Assembly: GCF_009828745.1 (NCBI RefSeq)
Contig: NZ_WTSX01000001.1
Location: forward strand, 1-64,000
Direction of reading: 5' to 3'
Length of the DNA: 64,000 nucleotides
From: Erysipelothrix anatis
GTDB taxonomy: Bacteria > Bacillota_I > Bacilli_A > Erysipelotrichales > Erysipelotrichaceae
The stretch's first letter is position 1; every line of letters begins with the position of its first letter. Shown here in pieces: positions 45,839 to 54,863 of this stretch. The position numbers were made by a program, and so were the translations under genes. The notes beneath the pieces were generated by a model. It worked only from the letters and a program-made list of their open reading frames with translations, was not told the origin of the DNA and ran no database searches.

Positions 45839-47351
45839 CGATTAAGCTACCATCACGGTATTCAATTAATGCAACCACTTTATCTCCATATTGGATTGGC
45901 TCAGGTGTTCCAACGATTCCATAAGCACGATCACGAAGTTCTTCAATGGTGAATTGCGGAATATCAACATTTTTGAAACGTTCGATTAGATCTTGACGTA
46001 ATGGGTTAATTGCAATCCCTACTTCCGTAACAACGACATCAATCGATTGTCCTGGTGTAATAACTGTATTAACGTCATCAACGATTGTTGGGATACGACC
46101 ACGCACGACTGGTGAAAGGATAATGCTGAGTTTTGAACCTGCAGCGGTATCACTATGTCCACCTGAAGCACCACGGATTAAACCATCAGAACCAGTCATA
46201 ACGTTGACATTGAATTTAGTATCAACTTCTAATGCAGATAGTACAACCACATCAAGCATGTTGACAGCAGCACCTTTATTTCCAGGGTTCGCATACATTG
46301 AAGCACTAATTTCGTAGTGTTTTTCATTGTTTTTAATCGAATCAATCGCACCACGGTCAAATGATTGTGTATCAATTAATGTATCGATTAAGCCTTCTTC
46401 ATGCATTTCTGCTAAGTGGCCTGTAAGTCCACCTAAAGCAAATCCTGCTTTAATGTTCTTCTCAATCATTGCGTCTTTTAGGTAACGTGCAACTGCAAGT
46501 GATGATCCACCTGTTCCTGATTGGAATGAGAATCCTTCTTTAAAGTATGGTGATGCTTGAATAACTTTGCTTGCATATTCTGCAATAAGAAGTTCTTTAG
46601 GATCTGTTGTATAGCGTGTTGCGCCTTTAGCAATCCCATTTGGATCACCAATTGAATCAACGACAACAACGTAATCGACATGGTTTTGTGGAATACTAAT
46701 TGGTGTATTTGGGTATGGTACAAGTGTATCAGTGATAATGACGACTTTTTCTGCAAATTCTGCATCAACGCGTGCATATCCTAATGATCCACACGCTGCT
46801 TTACCATGTGATCCATTTGAGTTTCCATATTCATCTGAACTGGATGCTCCAAGGAAGGCAACATCAATTTTAATATCGCCCATTTCGATTGCTCGTGCAC
46901 GACCACCGTGTGAACGGATCACAACTGGGTTTTCCATGAGTCCGTTAGAAACAGCTGCTCCAACTTTATCACGAAGTCCACTTGATGTAATATTTGTAAT
47001 CACACCATTTTTGACATGGTCAATAATTGGTTCGTGAACGTTTGCGATAGAACTTGATGCTAATGTTAAGTTTTTAATTCCAAGTTTTGCAATTTCTTCC
47101 ATAACCATGTTGAGGACTTTATCCCCTTCACGGAAATGGTGGTGGAATGATACGGTCATACCATCTTTTAAACCTGTTTCAATAATAACATCTTTAATGG
47201 ATTCACGAAGTTTTGATTCCCCAGGTAATACTGCAGTTACAGTTGCGGCATTACGTTGGTATGTTGGTTTGCGATCAAATTGATCAACAAACATTCCAAA
47301 TTTTTCTGCGTATTCTGTAGGAATTTCGCGTCCGACTTTATTTTTTGGCAT
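45810..47351 (-). CDS. citF: Citrate lyase alpha subunit (citrate:acetyl-ACP transferase)
   Basis: This 513-residue subunit exchanges the acetyl group on the carrier for citrate. Recognisable segments are MTVSFHHHFREGDKVLN, VRSHGG-type VIRSHGGRARAIEMG, VAFLGASSSDEYGN and MTGSDGLIRGASGGHSD. It follows citE by one base and begins MPKNKVGREIP. Full length for the family. Confidence 0.95.
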   Translation of the reverse strand: MPKNKVGREIPTEYAEKFGMFVDQFDRKPTYQRNAATVTAVLPGESKLRESIKDVIIETGLKDGMTVSFHHHFREGDKVLNMVMEEIAKLGIKNLTLASSSIANVHEPIIDHVKNGVITNITSSGLRDKVGAAVSNGLMENPVVIRSHGGRARAIEMGDIKIDVAFLGASSSDEYGNSNGSHGKAACGSLGYARVDAEFAEKVVIITDTLVPYPNTPISIPQNHVDYVVVVDSIGDPNGIAKGATRYTTDPKELLIAEYASKVIQASPYFKEGFSFQSGTGGSSLAVARYLKDAMIEKNIKAGFALGGLTGHLAEMHEEGLIDTLIDTQSFDRGAIDSIKNNEKHYEISASMYANPGNKGAAVNMLDVVVLSALEVDTKFNVNVMTGSDGLIRGASGGHSDTAAGSKLSIILSPVVRGRIPTIVDDVNTVITPGQSIDVVVTEVGIAINPLRQDLIERFKNVDIPQFTIEELRDRAYGIVGTPEPIQYGDKVVALIEYRDGSLIDAVRQVKRD

Positions 47352-47352
47352 A

Positions 47353-48249
47353 TTAACGTACCTCCCCGTCTACATCGATTCCAGCAGCGCGTGCAAGCAT
47401 GATGACACGCTCAGCACGTTCTACGATTGGTTTATCAATCATTTTACCGTTTAGTGCAATAACACCTGAACCTTTTGCTTCAGCTTCAGCAATTGCTGCA
47501 ATAACGTCTTTTGCGTTTTTAATTTCTTTGTCTGTAGGACGGTAAACGCTATTAACGATAGGTATTTGACGTGGGTTGATAACAGATTTTCCGTCAAATC
47601 CAAGTTGACGAATTAATTCTGTCTCACGGCGAAGTGTATCAGGATCGTTGACGTCTGAGAAGACCGTATCGACCGCAGCTACACCTGCTGCACGTGCAGC
47701 ATGTACAATCATTGAACGAGCAAAGAATAGCTCTTCACTGTTACGTTCTGGGTAACGACGTGTTTTCATTGAAGTAACATAGTCTTCTGCCCCAATTGCG
47801 ATTCCCACGATTCGTGGACTTGAAGTTGCAATTGCATACGCGTTGAGGACTCCCATTGGACCCTCAATTGCAGCAAAGATTTTAGTAGATCCTTCTTCAC
47901 GACCGGATTGTTTTTCAGCTTCGAGCATAATTGCTTCAACATCAATAACATCTTGCGCAGTTTCTGTTTTTGGAAGACGAATAACGTCGATTCCTGCACG
48001 AACCATCGCATGAATATCATCACGACCACCCTGTGCTAAGTCGTTAATACGAACAACAGTTTCAGTTGTTCCAAAATCGAGTGTTTTTACTGCTTGGTAA
48101 ACTAAGAAACGTGATGTATCTTTTTCTTTAAGTGAAATTGAATCTTCGAGGTCGAACATAATGGAATCAGCCCCGTATAAGTTTGCATCACGTAGCATTC
48201 CTGGATTACTTGCAGGAATGAACATCATTGTTCTTCTTAAACGTTCCAT
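47353..48249 (-). CDS. citE: Citrate lyase beta subunit (citryl-ACP lyase)
   Basis: This 298-residue lyase cleaves the citryl thioester to acetyl carrier and oxaloacetate. It starts MERLRRTMMFIPASNPGML behind GGGAGGC, not at the frame start at 48267. SIMFDLEDSISLKEKD holds the metal-binding acidic residues, and IAIGAEDYVTSM and SVINPRQIPIVN are conserved. It overlaps citD by 13 bases. Confidence 0.95.
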   Translation of the reverse strand: MERLRRTMMFIPASNPGMLRDANLYGADSIMFDLEDSISLKEKDTSRFLVYQAVKTLDFGTTETVVRINDLAQGGRDDIHAMVRAGIDVIRLPKTETAQDVIDVEAIMLEAEKQSGREEGSTKIFAAIEGPMGVLNAYAIATSSPRIVGIAIGAEDYVTSMKTRRYPERNSEELFFARSMIVHAARAAGVAAVDTVFSDVNDPDTLRRETELIRQLGFDGKSVINPRQIPIVNSVYRPTDKEIKNAKDVIAAIAEAEAKGSGVIALNGKMIDKPIVERAERVIMLARAAGIDVDGEVR

Positions 48250-48557
48250 GATTCTAATGCCTCCCAATCGATATTTTGTGTAATTCCTGACGCACGGTGA
48301 ACAACTGCAATGGTACGTGCTTTTATGGTACAGTCCAATGCTCCTTGATCAACAATAGATACTTTTGCATCGGTAATTCCAAGATTCGCAAGTGTTTCCT
48401 CGACAACTTTACGAATTTGTTTTCCAAATTGGAATTCGACGCTACTTTGTAGGTCAATTTCAATTCCTTTACCAGCGTTTTGGTCAATCATAATCTGTAA
48501 ATCTGATGATTCCAGCGTACCGGCTACCGCTTGATTTTTAATTTCAAATTTTGCCAA
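48237..48557 (-). CDS. citD: Citrate lyase gamma subunit (acyl carrier protein)
   Basis: This small carrier bears the phosphoribosyl-dephospho-CoA group on the serine in VAGTLESSD, seen near the N-terminus. I chose the TTG at 48557 because GGAGG lies eight bases upstream and the resulting 106 residues fit the family. ATG starts at 48569 or further upstream would add MEEHQ or more and have weaker sites. It overlaps the citC end. Confidence 0.88.
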   Translation of the reverse strand: MAKFEIKNQAVAGTLESSDLQIMIDQNAGKGIEIDLQSSVEFQFGKQIRKVVEETLANLGITDAKVSIVDQGALDCTIKARTIAVVHRASGITQNIDWEALESWNV

Positions 48558-49584
48558 TTGATGTTCCTCCATTTCGAATCTCACTGATGAGTGTTTGACC
48601 TTCCTCTGACATTAAGTAGTCATAGGTGGTCGTTGGCACGAGCTTTTGAACCAGCTCTAAATCATTTTCGAAAAGCGCTTTACGGACCAAAGATGCGCTA
48701 ATGACATTGCCCGTAATTTCTTTGCGGGGAATGATACTTAGACGAATCTCAGGTTCTAAAACAGATTTTAGCGCTTGATTGTAGATTGCTGTTGCTTCAG
48801 AGTACGGCTCTTCACCAACAAAGCGTTTGGTAATATTCATTACGTTCGCGATATTTTTGAAGATGGTTGCATCTAAAGCTGCTTGAACTGCAGTGACACT
48901 GACGTCTTCTTTAAGGAAATATGAAGGGAAAGTTTGATTGGAAACCATATAGTTCCCAGTATCTAACACTGTCACATTTGCAAAGTGTGCTGTTCCTTTT
49001 TCAACAAGATTACGACGCACATGCGCAGGGAATGCGGACGCATCTTCTGATAAAACAAACACAAAGACATGATCAGCATGTAACGTTGCATATTCAACAA
49101 GGTATTGATGACCTTTGGTGAACGGATTTGCATTCATTACAATGGCTGCACTAACGCCTGTTTCTTTTCGATACGGCTCGATGCGTTCAAGATAACGATC
49201 GAAACCATTCATTGCTTTTTCTAAGAATACAAGGTCTTCACCAACAGCGGCAATTTGTTTAAATCCAAGATATTTAAAGGATTCAACAGCGCTTGGTTTT
49301 GTGTAAACGTACACATTAGTGTAACCATTGTCCAACACCTCATTCATTAAGAATGAGATAAGTTGGTTCAAGGTTCCACCTCCAGTGTATTTCTTACACA
49401 CGGCGATGCATTTTAGAATATTTTGATAGATGGATCCCGTCGCAATTAACGTATCCCCTTCAAAAACTCCATAAGTATAATCGACGTTGTCCTCATGACG
49501 GATATTGGCATCGTTCAAGAACGAAACCCATTGTTCGTATTCATCACGATAACGTTTGATGTGCATTCGACGAATTTCTGACAT
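48544..49584 (-). CDS. citC: Citrate lyase ligase
   Basis: This 346-residue enzyme acetylates the citrate lyase prosthetic group with ATP and acetate, activating the lyase. An N-terminal GNAT-like domain (about 1-125; CKKYTGGGTLNQLI) precedes a nucleotidyltransferase domain with IVMNANPFTKGHQYLVE carrying the T-x-G-H motif. The start is at MSEIRRMH behind AAAGGAG. It is the first cit gene after the oad genes. Confidence 0.92.
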   Translation of the reverse strand: MSEIRRMHIKRYRDEYEQWVSFLNDANIRHEDNVDYTYGVFEGDTLIATGSIYQNILKCIAVCKKYTGGGTLNQLISFLMNEVLDNGYTNVYVYTKPSAVESFKYLGFKQIAAVGEDLVFLEKAMNGFDRYLERIEPYRKETGVSAAIVMNANPFTKGHQYLVEYATLHADHVFVFVLSEDASAFPAHVRRNLVEKGTAHFANVTVLDTGNYMVSNQTFPSYFLKEDVSVTAVQAALDATIFKNIANVMNITKRFVGEEPYSEATAIYNQALKSVLEPEIRLSIIPRKEITGNVISASLVRKALFENDLELVQKLVPTTTYDYLMSEEGQTLISEIRNGGTSIGKI

Positions 49585-49602
49585 CTGGCGCACTCCTTTC
49601 GA

Positions 49603-49746
49603 TTATTTTTTGTCTTCTGGGAAGACTTTAAGTAAGACGGCACTTGCTGCATAGATGATTAATAATGCGGCAAAGATACCACCCATTCCAATTACCATAA
49701 TTTCCAATGCTGGCATAATATCTGCCATATTTAAGTTTAATGTCAT
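49603..49746 (-). CDS. oadG: OadG-like gamma-subunit membrane peptide, 47 residues
   Basis: A short gene, easily missed, fills the gap between oadB and citC. It starts MTLNLNMADIMPALEI behind AAAGGAGTATCATT and stops at TAA. It contains a single membrane helix (about 13-40; MVIGMGGIFAALLIIYAA) and a short charged tail FPEDKK. This is the pattern of the N-terminal anchor of OadG, the gamma subunit that holds the sodium-pumping decarboxylase together, without the usual soluble C-terminus. Confidence 0.75.
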   Translation of the reverse strand: MTLNLNMADIMPALEIMVIGMGGIFAALLIIYAASAVLLKVFPEDKK

Positions 49747-49761
49747 AATGATACTCCTTTA

Positions 49762-50874
49762 TTAAGCGAAGAACATGAGGATCATTCCACCAGCAACAAC
49801 TGATGCAATTTGACCCGACACGTTCGCTCCAATAGCGTAGTTGAGTACGAAGTTTTGTGGATCTTCCTCTGTAGCAAGTTTTTGAACAACACGTGCTGAC
49901 ATTGGGAAGGCTGAGATACCAGCACCACCAATCATAGGATTAATTTTTTCTTTACGGAACAAGTTAATGAATTTTGCAAAGAGAACACCACCGATTGTAT
50001 CCATAATAAAGGCAACAAGACCAAATGCAATGATGAGTAATGTTTGAACATTAAGGAATTCACCAGCAGTCATCTTCATAGCAATCGTGAAACCAAGTAA
50101 GATTGAAACAAGGTTTACTAATTCGTTTTGTGCTGTAAGGCTTAAGCGATCAAGAACTCCACATTCACGAAGTAAGTTTCCAAACATTAAGAATCCAACA
50201 AGTGGTAATGAAACTGGTGAAATAAATCCAGCAACCACTGAGATAATGATTGGGAAAAGAATTTTCGTACGTTTTGATACACCGGATGCTTTATAGTTCA
50301 TCTTAATTGCGCGTTCTTTTTTAGTTGTTACTAATTTGATTGCGGCAGGTTGGATGATTGGTACTAAAGCCATATATGAGTATGCGGCAACAGTGATAGG
50401 CCCTAAGAGCTCTGGTGCAAGTTTATTTGCAACGAAGATTGATGTAGGTCCATCAGCAGCTCCAATAATTCCAATAGTAGCGGCTTGTGGTAATGTAAAG
50501 TTAGCAATAACTGCAACCACAATCGTAAAGAAGATTCCGAATTGTGCAGCAGCACCATAGAGTAACATTGATGGATTTTGTAGTAATGGTCCAAAGTCGA
50601 TCATTGCTCCAATTCCAATAAAGATGAGGAGTGGGAACAACTCTGTTTCGATCCCTGCGGCAAAAAGAATGTTTAGAACACCTTCTGGCCCTCCTGGTTG
50701 TGTAATAAGTCCCGAGTTCGGGAAGTTAACAAGAATCGCACCCAAGCCCATTGGTACTAAAAGCGTTGGTTCGTATTCTTTAACAATTCCTAAATAAATG
50801 AGTACTAATCCAATTACCATCATAATAATCTGTGGTAATGTGATTTGCATTATCCCCTGAATTAAAATATCCAT
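49762..50874 (-). CDS. oadB: Oxaloacetate decarboxylase beta subunit (Na+ pump)
   Basis: This 370-residue integral membrane subunit decarboxylates carboxybiotin and exports Na+. Signatures are GIGAMIDFGPLLQNP, IIGAADGPTSIFVANKLAP with the conserved aspartate (the DGP motif), and GNLLRECGVLDRL. It has about nine to eleven membrane segments. It lies between the biotin carrier and the OadG-like peptide. Confidence 0.94.
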   Translation of the reverse strand: MDILIQGIMQITLPQIIMMVIGLVLIYLGIVKEYEPTLLVPMGLGAILVNFPNSGLITQPGGPEGVLNILFAAGIETELFPLLIFIGIGAMIDFGPLLQNPSMLLYGAAAQFGIFFTIVVAVIANFTLPQAATIGIIGAADGPTSIFVANKLAPELLGPITVAAYSYMALVPIIQPAAIKLVTTKKERAIKMNYKASGVSKRTKILFPIIISVVAGFISPVSLPLVGFLMFGNLLRECGVLDRLSLTAQNELVNLVSILLGFTIAMKMTAGEFLNVQTLLIIAFGLVAFIMDTIGGVLFAKFINLFRKEKINPMIGGAGISAFPMSARVVQKLATEEDPQNFVLNYAIGANVSGQIASVVAGGMILMFFA

Positions 50875-50892
50875 ATGTCTTTCCTTCCTTTA

Positions 50893-51300
50893 CTATTTAA
50901 TGACGACCATGACTTGTCCAACGTCAATAGCAGTTCCTTTTTCTGCATAAATTGCAGCAACAGTTCCTGCTTTTGGTGCAACAATATTGTTTTCCATTTT
51001 CATTGCTTCAAGAACAAGTAATACTTGGTTTTCAGTAACGACGTCACCAACTTTAACAGCGATTGATAAGATATTTCCTGGCATTGGTGAAATAACTTCT
51101 GTTCCGCCTTCAACACTTACTGGTGCAGCTGCTGGTGCTGGTGCAGGTGCTGCTTCAGCTACTGGCGCTGCGGCTGCTACTGGTGCAGGTGCTGCTACTG
51201 GTGCAGCAGGTGTAAATGATAAACCTTCTGGATTTCCAATTTCTTCCATTTCAACAACGTATTCTTTGTCGTTTAATTTTACTCTAAATTTTCTAAGCAT
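50893..51300 (-). CDS. oadD: Biotin carrier protein of the decarboxylase
   Basis: This 135-residue protein has an N-terminal segment (1-30), a flexible Ala/Pro-rich linker (about 30-65) and a biotinyl domain with the target lysine in LEAMKMENN. It shuttles carboxybiotin between OadA and OadB. The linker is strongly repetitive (PVAAPAPVAAAAPVAEAAP-like). It starts three bases after oadH. Confidence 0.93.
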   Translation of the reverse strand: MLRKFRVKLNDKEYVVEMEEIGNPEGLSFTPAAPVAAPAPVAAAAPVAEAAPAPAPAAAPVSVEGGTEVISPMPGNILSIAVKVGDVVTENQVLLVLEAMKMENNIVAPKAGTVAAIYAEKGTAIDVGQVMVVIK

Positions 51301-51303
51301 ATT

Positions 51304-51621
51304 CTAATTGCTCCCTTCCTCAGTAATACTTACCAACCTAAAGGTTGATTCTGGCTTATCGTGTGCCAGGACACTTGCTGCAATCAATGCTGCAGCTTCT
51401 TTGTCTTGATCAATACGACGAATTGATTTGATTTTAACTGTCGCATCATCAAAGCTTGTAGATAAAATTGCAGAAGCAATGACAGCTACCGTATCGTGCT
51501 CCTCTTGATCTGTGATTGCTTCAGTGAAGTCAACCAATGGAATTTGAGGTGCGGCAACTGGCGTTGGTGCTACAGTTTTATCTTCAACGGGTTCTACTTT
51601 ATTACGTTTTCTCCAAAACAT
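51304..51621 (-). CDS. oadH: OadH-like accessory subunit of the decarboxylase
   Basis: This 105-residue protein starts at MFWRKRNKVEPVED; the longer frame to 51708 runs through the promoter. A Pro/Ala/Val-rich stretch is followed by EEHDTVAVIASAILSTSFDD and FRLVSITEEG, which resemble the soluble part of OadG-family gamma subunits. It opens the operon oadHDB-oadG-citCDEFX-oadA, matching the Enterococcus faecalis order except for the extra oadG-like gene. Its exact role is not established. Confidence 0.72.
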   Translation of the reverse strand: MFWRKRNKVEPVEDKTVAPTPVAAPQIPLVDFTEAITDQEEHDTVAVIASAILSTSFDDATVKIKSIRRIDQDKEAAALIAASVLAHDKPESTFRLVSITEEGSN

Positions 51622-51648
51622 GCCAGTACCTGCTCTTTCTACACTCTT

Positions 51649-51663
51649 ATTATAATGTATACA
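51649..51663 (-). promoter_or_regulatory. oad-cit promoter -10 with adjoining TGTATACA box
   Basis: A perfect TATAAT lies at 51654-51649 on the minus strand, and TGTATACA lies immediately upstream at 51656-51663. A weak CATATA is the only -35 candidate at 17 bp, which is typical of an activator-dependent promoter. The box is identical to the two before citO. Confidence 0.6.
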
Positions 51664-51684
51664 CTTCTGGATATATGATTTTAT

Positions 51685-51720
51685 GGTGTTTTTTACGTGT
51701 CTGAACATTCAAAAAACACC
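51685..51720. repeat. 10-bp perfect inverted repeat upstream of the oad promoter
   Basis: GGTGTTTTTT (51685-51694) and AAAAAACACC (51711-51720) are complementary around 16 bases. One half with its flank (51704-51720) matches 15 of 17 bases at 54864-54880 before the citrate transporter. It looks like an operator rather than a terminator, as no T run follows on either strand. Confidence 0.5.
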
Positions 51721-51722
51721 TA

Positions 51723-51776
51723 TTGTAAACTATTTTATTTATTTGAGTTTACAATGCCTGATTTGCATGATATTCT
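51723..51776 (+). promoter_or_regulatory. BirA operator and birA-bioY promoter
   Basis: TTGTAAACT (51723-51731), 14 bp, AGTTTACAA (51746-51754) is the classical BirA operator of Firmicutes. The promoter overlaps it: TTTACA (51748-51753), 17 bp, TATTCT (51771-51776). BirA charged with biotinyl-AMP would repress its own operon. Confidence 0.88.
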
Positions 51777-51797
51777 AGCATGCATAAGGAGGCTTTT

Positions 51798-52781
51798 ATG
51801 ACGCCATCAGTTTTAGAAATACTTGAAAACAATATGGGTTCTTTTATCAGCGGCGAAGCGATTGCTACCCAATTTGGGATGACACGCGCTAATGTATGGA
51901 AAGAAATCCAAAAACTTAAGGCTCAAGGCTACCGAATTGAGTCAGTTCGCAATCAAGGCTACCGCCTTATTGATTTAAACGGTAATTTATCGAAATCACA
52001 AATTCTAACACATGTTCACGACGCGTTAATTCGTGATGTTGAGTATTTGGAATCGGTTGATTCAACGAATACGTATGCCAAATTGCTTGCACAAGATAGT
52101 GACGTAACAGATTATGTTGTTGTTTCTGACCTTCAAACCGATGGCCGCGGCCGCATGGGACGCTCATTTTATTCCCCTTCTAAAAATGGGGTATACATGA
52201 GTTTCATCCTACGACCAAACTTAGCCCTGCAAGATACGCAATTATTAACGATTGCTGCCGCGGTGGCCGTTGTCCAAAGTATCAAGCAACTTTATGATGT
52301 TGATGTTGATATTAAGTGGCTTAATGATATTTATAGTAACAAACGTAAATTATGCGGCATTCTGACCGAAGGTGAAATCGTCCTTGAGTCTAGCAGTTAC
52401 CGTTATTTAATTTTGGGACTTGGTATTAATGTTTATACTGATTCCCAATTGCCAGATTCGATTCAAAGCATTTACACGGCCCTCGATGCTGTTGTATCCC
52501 AGCCTATTGATCGAAATCAATTGGTCGGGGCGATCATTAACAATTTTTATGATATTTACCATGGAATCCCCCAGAATCGAGATGCATTGTTGCACGAATA
52601 TAAAGCATCTAGCATTGTCTTGGGTGAAGTCGTTCATGTTAATAATGATCCGAACCAGTCTTTTACTGCTATTGATATCGACGATCATGGTTATCTCATC
52701 GTTGAAGATGATGAACACAACCGTCATATCTTAAACGCTGGCGAAGTCAGCATTGGAGGAAGTTTCAAAAATGAAAACTAA
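51798..52781 (+). CDS. birA: Bifunctional biotin-protein ligase and biotin repressor
   Basis: This 327-residue protein starts at MTPSVLEILENNMG behind AAGGAGG. Residues 1-60 are a helix-turn-helix (ISGEAIATQFGMTRANVWKE). The ligase domain carries the biotinyl-AMP loop GRGRMGRSFYSP (about 116-127) and DIKWLNDIY. It biotinylates OadD, the only biotin carrier in the window, and represses biotin transport when biotin is ample. The operator upstream supports regulation by itself. Confidence 0.94.
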   Translation: MTPSVLEILENNMGSFISGEAIATQFGMTRANVWKEIQKLKAQGYRIESVRNQGYRLIDLNGNLSKSQILTHVHDALIRDVEYLESVDSTNTYAKLLAQDSDVTDYVVVSDLQTDGRGRMGRSFYSPSKNGVYMSFILRPNLALQDTQLLTIAAAVAVVQSIKQLYDVDVDIKWLNDIYSNKRKLCGILTEGEIVLESSSYRYLILGLGINVYTDSQLPDSIQSIYTALDAVVSQPIDRNQLVGAIINNFYDIYHGIPQNRDALLHEYKASSIVLGEVVHVNNDPNQSFTAIDIDDHGYLIVEDDEHNRHILNAGEVSIGGSFKNEN

Positions 52782-53325
52782 AGATTTAACACTTGCTGCA
52801 CTCTTTGCAGGCTTTATATCAATTAGCTCTTATATCGTCATTCCACTCCCTGTCGTTCCTTTTTCGCTTCAAGTATTTGCTGTTAGCTTAACAGCTATCT
52901 GCCTAACGCGTAAACAGGCACTCTTTGCCATCTTGACTTATACCCTAGTTGGTTTGATCGGACTTCCTGTTTTTGCTGGAGGTCGTGGTGGTTTCCAAGT
53001 TATCTTATCTCCATCATTTGGATTTATTCTTGGATTCATTCCCATGGTCTTCATTATCAACACACTATTCCATAAACTACCGAAAGGCAAACGTTGGCTT
53101 GCCTTCATTGCTGGAAGCCTTTCACTCTATGCTGTGGCACTTCCTATTTTATATTTCAATCTGAAGTTAAATACCGGAACGGTGCTTTCACTTTCAAAGT
53201 TACTCGTCACCTATTGGTTAATTTTCTTACCGACTGATTGCTTATCAATGGGACTTAGTTATTTGGTCCAAACCAAGATTTTACCTTTTACCCAATCGCA
53301 AACTACATCATCGGAGTCGTTGTAA
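52771..53325 (+). CDS. bioY: Biotin transporter substrate-binding component BioY
   Basis: This 184-residue membrane protein is the S-component for biotin uptake, with six hydrophobic segments. FSLQVFAVSLTAICL, YTLVGLIGLPVFAGGRGG and PSFGFILGFIPM are BioY signatures. It overlaps the birA end by 11 bases; the ATG chosen (52771) follows GGAGG. No biotin synthesis genes are present, so biotin for the decarboxylase is probably imported. Confidence 0.93.
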   Translation: MKTKDLTLAALFAGFISISSYIVIPLPVVPFSLQVFAVSLTAICLTRKQALFAILTYTLVGLIGLPVFAGGRGGFQVILSPSFGFILGFIPMVFIINTLFHKLPKGKRWLAFIAGSLSLYAVALPILYFNLKLNTGTVLSLSKLLVTYWLIFLPTDCLSMGLSYLVQTKILPFTQSQTTSSESL

Positions 53326-53331
53326 ATAGTT

Positions 53332-53366
53332 ACAAAAAGCTGGTATTGCGAAATACCAGCTTTAGT
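53332..53366. terminator. Bidirectional terminator after bioY
   Basis: AAAGCTGGTATT (53336-53347) pairs with AATACCAGCTTT (53352-53363) around 4 bases, with A before and T after. It serves bioY and the convergent transporter gene. Confidence 0.85.
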
Positions 53367-53369
53367 TTG

Positions 53370-54770
53370 TTATTTAATAAATGGTACAGCACCTGTGAAT
53401 CCAGCCACGAGGATGAAAATCACGAAGATTCCCAATGCCCATTTTGCGGATTCTTTTTGCCATTCACCCATATCTAACTCTGTCATTTGTAAGAGTAAGT
53501 AGATGAAGGCAACGAGTGGACTGAGTAAGTGGAATGCTTGTCCTAAGAGTGAAGCAACTCCCAACTCCATTTGTGTCCATCCGTATGTTGCACCTGCTTC
53601 TGTAAGCACTGGTAACACACCATAGTAGAATGCGTCGTTTGATAGGAAGAATGTACCTGGTGCTGACAAGAAGGCAACAACAAGACCCCAGAAACGACCA
53701 AAGCTTGCAGGAATAATTTTTGTTAAACTAATTGCTAATGCATCTGACATACCTGAAACTGTAAATAATCCTGTAAATACCCCAGCACCAAGTACTAAGA
53801 TAACAACAGCAACTGCGTCTCCTGAGTTTTCGTGTAAACGCGTTTTTTGATCTTTAAGGTTTGGATAGTTCATCATTAATGCAATAACTGTACCTACAAG
53901 GAACAAGAATACTGATGGGAATGTTCCTTCCATCATTAGCAATGTAACAATTGTTAATGTAAGGATTAAGTTTGGCCAGAATAAGTGTGGACGACGAATT
54001 TTTAAGATTTCTTCATCATCTGTTGATGTAAGCTCAAGTAATTCTGTTTCTGATAATACTTTGATTCCAATACGTTTACGTTCTTGGAATCCCATGTAGA
54101 TTGAAACACCTAACATGTAGATAACAGCTAGAATCATTCCTGGTGCAACTGCACGAAGGACTTCTGAGTCCATTCCGTTTAATTCAGGTAGAACTGAGAT
54201 AACACGGGCTGTAGGACCACCCCATGGTAGTAAGTTCATAATTGTGTTCATGAGGATAACAAGAACACCCAAGTTCATCATCTTCATACCCAGCTTCTTA
54301 TAAAGCGGTATAAATGCGGTACATGTAATTAACGTTGTTGTCGTTCCATCACCATTCAGTGATACGGTAGCCGCAACAACTGCGGTAGCGAATAAGACTT
54401 TTAATGGATCTCCATTCGCGAATTTAATCATGACTCGAGTAATTGGATCGAACATCCCTGCATCGAGCATCAATGCGAAGTAGAAAATCGCAAAGAGTAA
54501 CATGATACCTGTTGTTGATGTTTTCTTAATTCCATCAAGAACAAAGTCCCCTAGAATCCAAATTTGGTCCATGAATGTGACCATTGATGGATCAGCTAGT
54601 TTTTTAATCTCAACTATTTGATCCGTGTAGAGTCCCATGAAAGACCCTGCTAATGCAAATACAAGTGGTACGATGATCAAAGCTGTAAATGGTGATAATT
54701 TTTTCTTCATTATCAAGAATAGGAATACAGCGATCATTCCCCACGCCAACACTGTTAGTGCTATAGGCAT
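53370..54770 (-). CDS. citM: CitMHS-family metal-citrate/proton transporter
   Basis: This 466-residue transporter starts at MPIALTVLAWGM behind GGGAGGAG; a longer frame to 54821 includes the leader. It has 11-12 hydrophobic segments. SLNGDGTTTTLIT and LPWGGPTARVISVL are the two conserved hairpin regions of the CitMHS family, which imports citrate complexed with Mg2+ or Ca2+. It is a separate unit with a cre site and a motif shared with the oad-cit promoter upstream. Confidence 0.88.
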   Translation of the reverse strand: MPIALTVLAWGMIAVFLFLIMKKKLSPFTALIIVPLVFALAGSFMGLYTDQIVEIKKLADPSMVTFMDQIWILGDFVLDGIKKTSTTGIMLLFAIFYFALMLDAGMFDPITRVMIKFANGDPLKVLFATAVVAATVSLNGDGTTTTLITCTAFIPLYKKLGMKMMNLGVLVILMNTIMNLLPWGGPTARVISVLPELNGMDSEVLRAVAPGMILAVIYMLGVSIYMGFQERKRIGIKVLSETELLELTSTDDEEILKIRRPHLFWPNLILTLTIVTLLMMEGTFPSVFLFLVGTVIALMMNYPNLKDQKTRLHENSGDAVAVVILVLGAGVFTGLFTVSGMSDALAISLTKIIPASFGRFWGLVVAFLSAPGTFFLSNDAFYYGVLPVLTEAGATYGWTQMELGVASLLGQAFHLLSPLVAFIYLLLQMTELDMGEWQKESAKWALGIFVIFILVAGFTGAVPFIK

Positions 54771-54827
54771 AATATTTCTCCTCCCTGTGGATAATTCTTT
54801 ATCAGAATGTACATTCATCATAATGCC

Positions 54828-54841
54828 AGAAAGCGATTACA
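54828..54841 (-). promoter_or_regulatory. cre (CcpA) site before the citrate transporter
   Basis: On the minus strand TGTAATCGCTTTCT fits TGWAANCGNTNNCW at every defined position. It lies about 60 bp upstream of the start codon, where CcpA would block expression when preferred sugars are present. Confidence 0.65.
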
Positions 54842-54863
54842 ACAATACTTGAACAGCCCAAAA

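Noticed and set aside
51120-51200. Tandem short repeat in oadD
   Set aside because: The repeated GCTGCTGGTGCA-like units encode the Ala/Pro linker common in biotin carriers and do not indicate a separate repeat element.
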